Assembly: GCA_026988195.1 (NCBI GenBank)
Contig: JALSLS010000382.1
Location: forward strand, 1-9,312
Direction: 5' to 3'
Source: Methylomonas sp.
GTDB taxonomy: Bacteria; Pseudomonadota; Gammaproteobacteria; Methylococcales; Methylomonadaceae
Length of the DNA: 9,312 bases
The notes below the pieces were generated by a model. That model was not told the origin of the DNA, ran no database searches, and saw nothing but the letters and a program-made list of their open reading frames with translations. Shown here piece by piece: positions 7,398-9,312 of the stretch (positions are counted from its first letter, which is position 1; each line of letters opens with the position of its first letter). A program made the position numbers and the translations under genes.

Positions 7398-7898
7398 ATG
7401 TTAAACAAAGTTACTTTAATTGGCCGACTAGGTGCCGACCCAGAAGTTAAATCCATGCCAAGTGGTGGATCGGTAACCAATATCACTCTTGCCACATCAC
7501 GTCGCTGGAAAGACAAACAGTCTGGTGAGCGTCGAGATGAAACTGAATGGCATCGTATTACCTTTTTTAATCGAATCGCCGAAGTAGTCGGTGAATACCT
7601 AAGAAAAGGCAGCCTGATCTACGTTGAAGGTAGAATCCGCACCCGTAAATGGCAAGACCAGAATGGTCAAGATAGATACACAACAGAAATTATTGCAGAA
7701 CAAATGCAGATGCTTGATAGCAAAAGTGGAGGAACAGCAAATTTTGACGAGACTTCAAACAACAATACTAATTTTAATAACAATCAAACTTCCAGCCCTC
7801 AACAACAATCAGCTGCACCAGTAGCGACTAACAACCCTCTACCGAATACTCCCCCACCTGCATCTTATGAAGATTTTGATGATGATATTCCATTTTGA
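7398..7898 (+). CDS. ssb: Single-stranded DNA-binding protein
   Basis: A homotetrameric protein that coats single-stranded DNA during replication, repair and recombination and recruits partner enzymes through its C-terminal tip. It has 166 residues. The OB-fold covers about 1-105, starting MLNKVTLIGRLGADPEV and containing TEWHRITFF and IRTRKWQDQNGQDRYTTEI. The DNA-stacking aromatics Trp37, Trp51, Phe57 and Trp85 match E. coli Trp40, Trp54, Phe60 and Trp88 with a constant shift of three. A Gln/Asn/Pro-rich flexible linker follows from about 110. The last six residues, DDDIPF, are the canonical partner-binding tip, so the protein is complete. AGGA lies about 8 bases before the ATG. It is not next to uvrA in this window, unlike in E. 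coli. Confidence 0.98.
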   Translation: MLNKVTLIGRLGADPEVKSMPSGGSVTNITLATSRRWKDKQSGERRDETEWHRITFFNRIAEVVGEYLRKGSLIYVEGRIRTRKWQDQNGQDRYTTEIIAEQMQMLDSKSGGTANFDETSNNNTNFNNNQTSSPQQQSAAPVATNNPLPNTPPPASYEDFDDDIPF

Positions 7899-8116
7899 TT
7901 CGTGCTATTAGCTACAATCTACGTAATGATTGAGATTGCTTGAGCGAGGACAAAAAGTCCAAAAAGTTGTAGTGGGGTATTTATTGCTGGTAGCCTTATG
8001 AATAAAGGCTGTAACACGTGAAATAATATTTAAGCAATATCAGAGTGATAATTTGGCGAGTATACTGATTGAAATGGAGTTAGTAAGCCCATATTGTCTT
8101 ACTCCATCGTAAATAG
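7899..8116 (+). other. Intergenic stretch with several stem-loops between ssb and its terminator
   Basis: About 220 bases with no plausible ORF but several possible hairpins. These are CAATCT/AGATTG (7915-7920 with 7933-7938), GGAC/GTCC around an A5 loop (7948-7960), AGCCTT/AAGGCT (7992-7997 with 8005-8010), and a bulged stem of ATGGA plus GTAAG with CTTAC plus TCCAT (8074-8107). The strong terminator follows directly. It may be simply a long ssb 3' untranslated region, or a small RNA released from or transcribed within it. No known RNA family was recognised; the 6S, tmRNA and RNase P patterns do not fit what is seen. Confidence 0.3.
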
Positions 8117-8147
8117 AAAACCAGCACATATTAAGTGTGCTGGTTTT
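8117..8147. terminator. Bidirectional rho-independent terminator
   Basis: A perfect 12-bp stem, AAAACCAGCACA (8117-8128) with TGTGCTGGTTTT (8136-8147), around a 7-base loop. The A-run and T-run at the outer ends give a U-tract in both directions. It ends the ssb transcript on the plus strand and, 36 bases after its stop codon, the small membrane-protein gene on the minus strand. Confidence 0.85.
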
Positions 8148-8183
8148 ATAAACATAAAATAACAAGGTTATCTTTCACTTAAT

Positions 8184-8360
8184 TCATAGAGAACTATTAG
8201 AAACAACCTCATTTTTTTGCTTGCTTAAGCTTCCTATACTATTAAAAATAGTGGCGGCTGCAAGTACGGTAGATGAGACAATATAAGCTCCACTCACAAA
8301 ACCAAAAAGCCCCGTTACAAACAGCCCGCTAACTAAAATATCTTTATTTAAATCATTCAT
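8184..8360 (-). CDS. Small hydrophobic membrane protein, 58 residues
   Basis: An ORF of 58 codons starting MNDLNKDILVSG and ending KQKNEVVSNSSL. Residues about 9-42 are strongly hydrophobic and rich in small residues (GLFVTGLFGFVSGAYIV, then STVLAAATIF), enough for one long or two tightly packed membrane helices. Gly spacing in GLFVTGLFGFVSG suggests helix packing. The C-terminal 15 residues are polar. No family was recognised. Support that it is a gene: a stop (TAG) lies six codons upstream of the ATG, a TTGAAA/CATAAT promoter lies about 60-90 bases upstream, and a strong terminator lies just downstream. The Shine-Dalgarno is weak (GAGAG, about 11 bases away) and lies in a leader hairpin. 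It is convergent with ssb. Possible roles such as a toxin-like or envelope peptide are speculation. Confidence 0.6.
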   Translation of the reverse strand: MNDLNKDILVSGLFVTGLFGFVSGAYIVSSTVLAAATIFNSIGSLSKQKNEVVSNSSL

Positions 8361-8372
8361 AATTACACTTAC

Positions 8373-8407
8373 TCTCTAACAGTTAATATTAAAACTAACT
8401 ATAGAGA
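8373..8407 (-). promoter_or_regulatory. Leader hairpin covering the weak Shine-Dalgarno of the small membrane-protein gene
   Basis: On the minus strand TCTCTA pairs with TAGAGA (8402-8407 with 8373-8378), and inside it AGTTA pairs with TAACT (8396-8400 with 8381-8385). That makes 11 base pairs with a small internal loop and a 10-base apical loop. The 3' strand of the outer stem contains the GAGAG that is the only Shine-Dalgarno candidate, so folding would reduce translation. Confidence 0.4.
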
Positions 8408-8420
8408 AAGTAATTTAAAA

Positions 8421-8448
8421 ATTATGGGGATTCATCACACTATTTCAA
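8421..8448 (-). promoter_or_regulatory. Candidate sigma-70 promoter for the small membrane-protein gene
   Basis: On the minus strand TTGAAA (8443-8448) and CATAAT (8421-8426) are separated by 16 bases; each hexamer matches the consensus at 5 of 6 positions. The start of transcription would be near 8414, giving a leader of about 54 bases that contains the hairpin over the start region. Confidence 0.5.
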
Positions 8449-8488
8449 CAAAGCCCAGTTAATTACATTTTCTGTGACCAATACCCGC

Positions 8489-8656
8489 TATATACTTCGC
8501 GCGGTCACGGATGCGGAATTTATAAGCTGCTGATTTTTGTCGATAGCAAGGTGCTGAAACAGGCGCATAGCAAGCTACGCAACTGTTTCAGCACCGCAAC
8601 TATTGGCAAAAGCTCAGCGGTTAGAAATCCGCAGTCGTGACCGCGCGAAGTATATA
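8489..8656. mobile_element. 168-bp near-complete palindrome, MITE-like element
   Basis: The outer arms are perfect over 21 bp (8489-8509 with 8636-8656), starting TATATACTTCGCGCGG. An inner perfect 13-bp stem pairs GGTGCTGAAACAG (8550-8562) with CTGTTTCAGCACC (8583-8595). The sequence between these arms also pairs imperfectly, for example GCGGA with TCCGC and CTGA with TCAG. Even the 20-base centre can form a small GCG/CGC plus TAG/CTA hairpin, so the whole unit folds as one cruciform or RNA hairpin. It is visibly richer in G+C than the surrounding DNA. No ORF is present. The outermost TATATA is its own reverse complement, so it may be either the end of the inverted repeat or a TA-type target duplication. 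Its architecture resembles Correia-type MITEs, but the sequence is not recognised. Confidence 0.65.
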
Positions 8657-8690
8657 TTAATGTGGCTCACACTTATGGCAGACAGAAGCT

Positions 8691-8802
8691 CTTAGGAATG
8701 CGCATGAAATAATACCCTGAAGTTATAACGTGGGATTTTTGCTTCAGCTGGAGTAAAAAGACTCGTTAGAAATCGGGAACTTATTTCATGCACATTCCTT
8801 AG
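8691..8802. mobile_element. Second palindromic MITE-like element, about 102 bp with CTTAG flanks
   Basis: Terminal inverted repeats of 17 bp, GAATGCGCATGAAATAA (8696-8712) and its near-exact complement (8781-8797), differ at one base. The direct repeat CTTAG flanks both ends (8691-8695 and 8798-8802), consistent with a target duplication of CTTAG or its TTA core. The interior also folds: TAACG/CGTTA, then TTTTT and AAAAA around a central CAGCTG at 8745-8750. No coding capacity. It shares no obvious sequence with the palindrome 34 bases to its left. Its right CTTAG ends one base before the stop codon of the neighbouring gene, so it lies just outside that gene. If transcribed it could act as a 3' hairpin for that mRNA. 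Confidence 0.6.
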
Positions 8803-9312
8803 TTATTTTTTACTAAAAAACCCTTTTAACTTTCCCTGCATTGAATCCATTTTATCAGCAACTTCAGCTAATTTTTCTGAAAAGCTACTTTCCTCTTCAT
8901 CTAATATTTCAACAGATTCTTTAGGAGGCTGTGCGACTATAGAGGCTTCTTTAACTTTAGCTGTTATTGTTTGTTTGACTTCAACAACTGGCTCAACATC
9001 CTTGACTACATTGACAGACTCAACTGAAACAACAGGAGTAAGTTCTTCTGCTGGTTCACGTAGAGAATCAGCAGAACCAACCTTATCAACTTGAGGGTTA
9101 TCATCACCCTCCAATGCTTTATCCATTGAAGAAAACCAGCCTAAAACTTTAGCTGATATACCTTGCTTTGTTATTTCTTTTTCATCTGGAGCTACAGTTT
9201 CTTTGTTGGCTTCCGCTATGGGAGCCGAAGTTATCGCCTGCTGTTCTGGCTGTTCAATTACTTTTTCAACTTTAGTAGATATAACTGGCTCAACAGCTTC
9301 TTCTCTAACAAC
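8803..9312 (-). CDS. Acidic low-complexity protein of unknown function, 5' end cut by window edge
   Basis: The frame is open from the right edge to a TAA stop at 8803, 169 codons plus stop, with no stop in the upstream 62 codons. An ATG at 9126 is therefore probably internal rather than the start. The visible part is dominated by Val, Glu, Lys, Ala and Pro in irregular repeats (VEPVISTKVEKVIEQPEQQ; VVSVESVNVVKDVEPVVEVK), as in disordered linkers. Two short amphipathic segments stand out: ISAKVLGWFSSMDKAL in the middle and KLKGFFSKK at the very C terminus, preceded by a predicted helix SFSEKLAEVADKMDSM. No catalytic motif, signal or membrane helix is visible. The domain that would identify the protein probably lies upstream, outside the window. 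A palindromic element lies directly after the stop codon. Confidence 0.7.
   Translation of the reverse strand, partial: VVREEAVEPVISTKVEKVIEQPEQQAITSAPIAEANKETVAPDEKEITKQGISAKVLGWFSSMDKALEGDDNPQVDKVGSADSLREPAEELTPVVSVESVNVVKDVEPVVEVKQTITAKVKEASIVAQPPKESVEILDEEESSFSEKLAEVADKMDSMQGKLKGFFSKK

Noticed and set aside
8074..8110. A 12-codon ORF starting at the ATG at 8074
   Set aside because: No Shine-Dalgarno and coincident with a stem-loop; nothing supports translation.
8489..8656. The long palindrome as a rho-independent terminator or tRNA-like gene
   Set aside because: It is far longer than a terminator, lacks a U-tract on either side, and shows none of the tRNA arms or conserved loop bases.
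8803..9126. A 107-residue ORF starting at the ATG at 9126
   Set aside because: The same frame is open for 62 more codons to the window edge with the same acidic, Val/Pro/Glu composition, so the ATG is most likely internal to a longer gene.
1..9312. CRISPR array, rRNA, tRNA, phage or defence genes
   Set aside because: No regularly spaced direct repeats, RNA-gene signatures or relevant protein motifs were found on either strand.

Overview
The window is AT-rich DNA from a Gram-negative, flagellated bacterium, most likely a gammaproteobacterium. The evidence for this is the gyrA-serC gene order, an E. coli-numbered GyrA with the acidic C-terminal tail, a gamma-type SSB ending in DDDIPF, and a chemoreceptor gene behind a near-consensus sigma-28 (FliA) promoter. 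A genus cannot be fixed from sequence reading alone; the Methylococcales/Thiotrichales range is only an impression.

Layout. Positions 1-5271 are all on the minus strand. Reading in the direction of transcription: a three-gene cluster (low-molecular-weight tyrosine phosphatase, secreted Dabb-domain protein, dienelactone hydrolase-family enzyme; 5271 to 3658), then gyrA (3461 to 825), then serC one base later, which runs off the left edge. A 162-bp divergent intergenic region separates this block from a plus-strand chemoreceptor (5434-7185). The receptor has a periplasmic Tll0287-like/DUF3365 domain with a CxxCH haem-attachment motif. It is followed by ssb (7398-7898), and a bidirectional terminator (8117-8147) closes that block.

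The right 1.2 kb is the accessory part. It holds a 58-codon small membrane-protein gene on the minus strand (8360 to 8184) with its own promoter, a leader hairpin over its start region and the shared terminator. Next come two large, unrelated palindromic MITE-like elements (8489-8656 and 8691-8802), then the 3' end of an acidic, low-complexity gene of unknown function that enters from the right edge (9312 to 8803).

How the genes relate. gyrA/serC and ssb are housekeeping genes (DNA supercoiling, serine/PLP biosynthesis, single-strand DNA protection). The chemoreceptor appears to be a flagellar-regulon sensor for redox state or a gas/haem ligand. The most notable items are the FliA promoter plus switch-like leader of this receptor, the unlisted small membrane protein, and the two hairpin elements. 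Nothing seen amounts to a defence system, CRISPR array, prophage or other clearly new multi-gene system.
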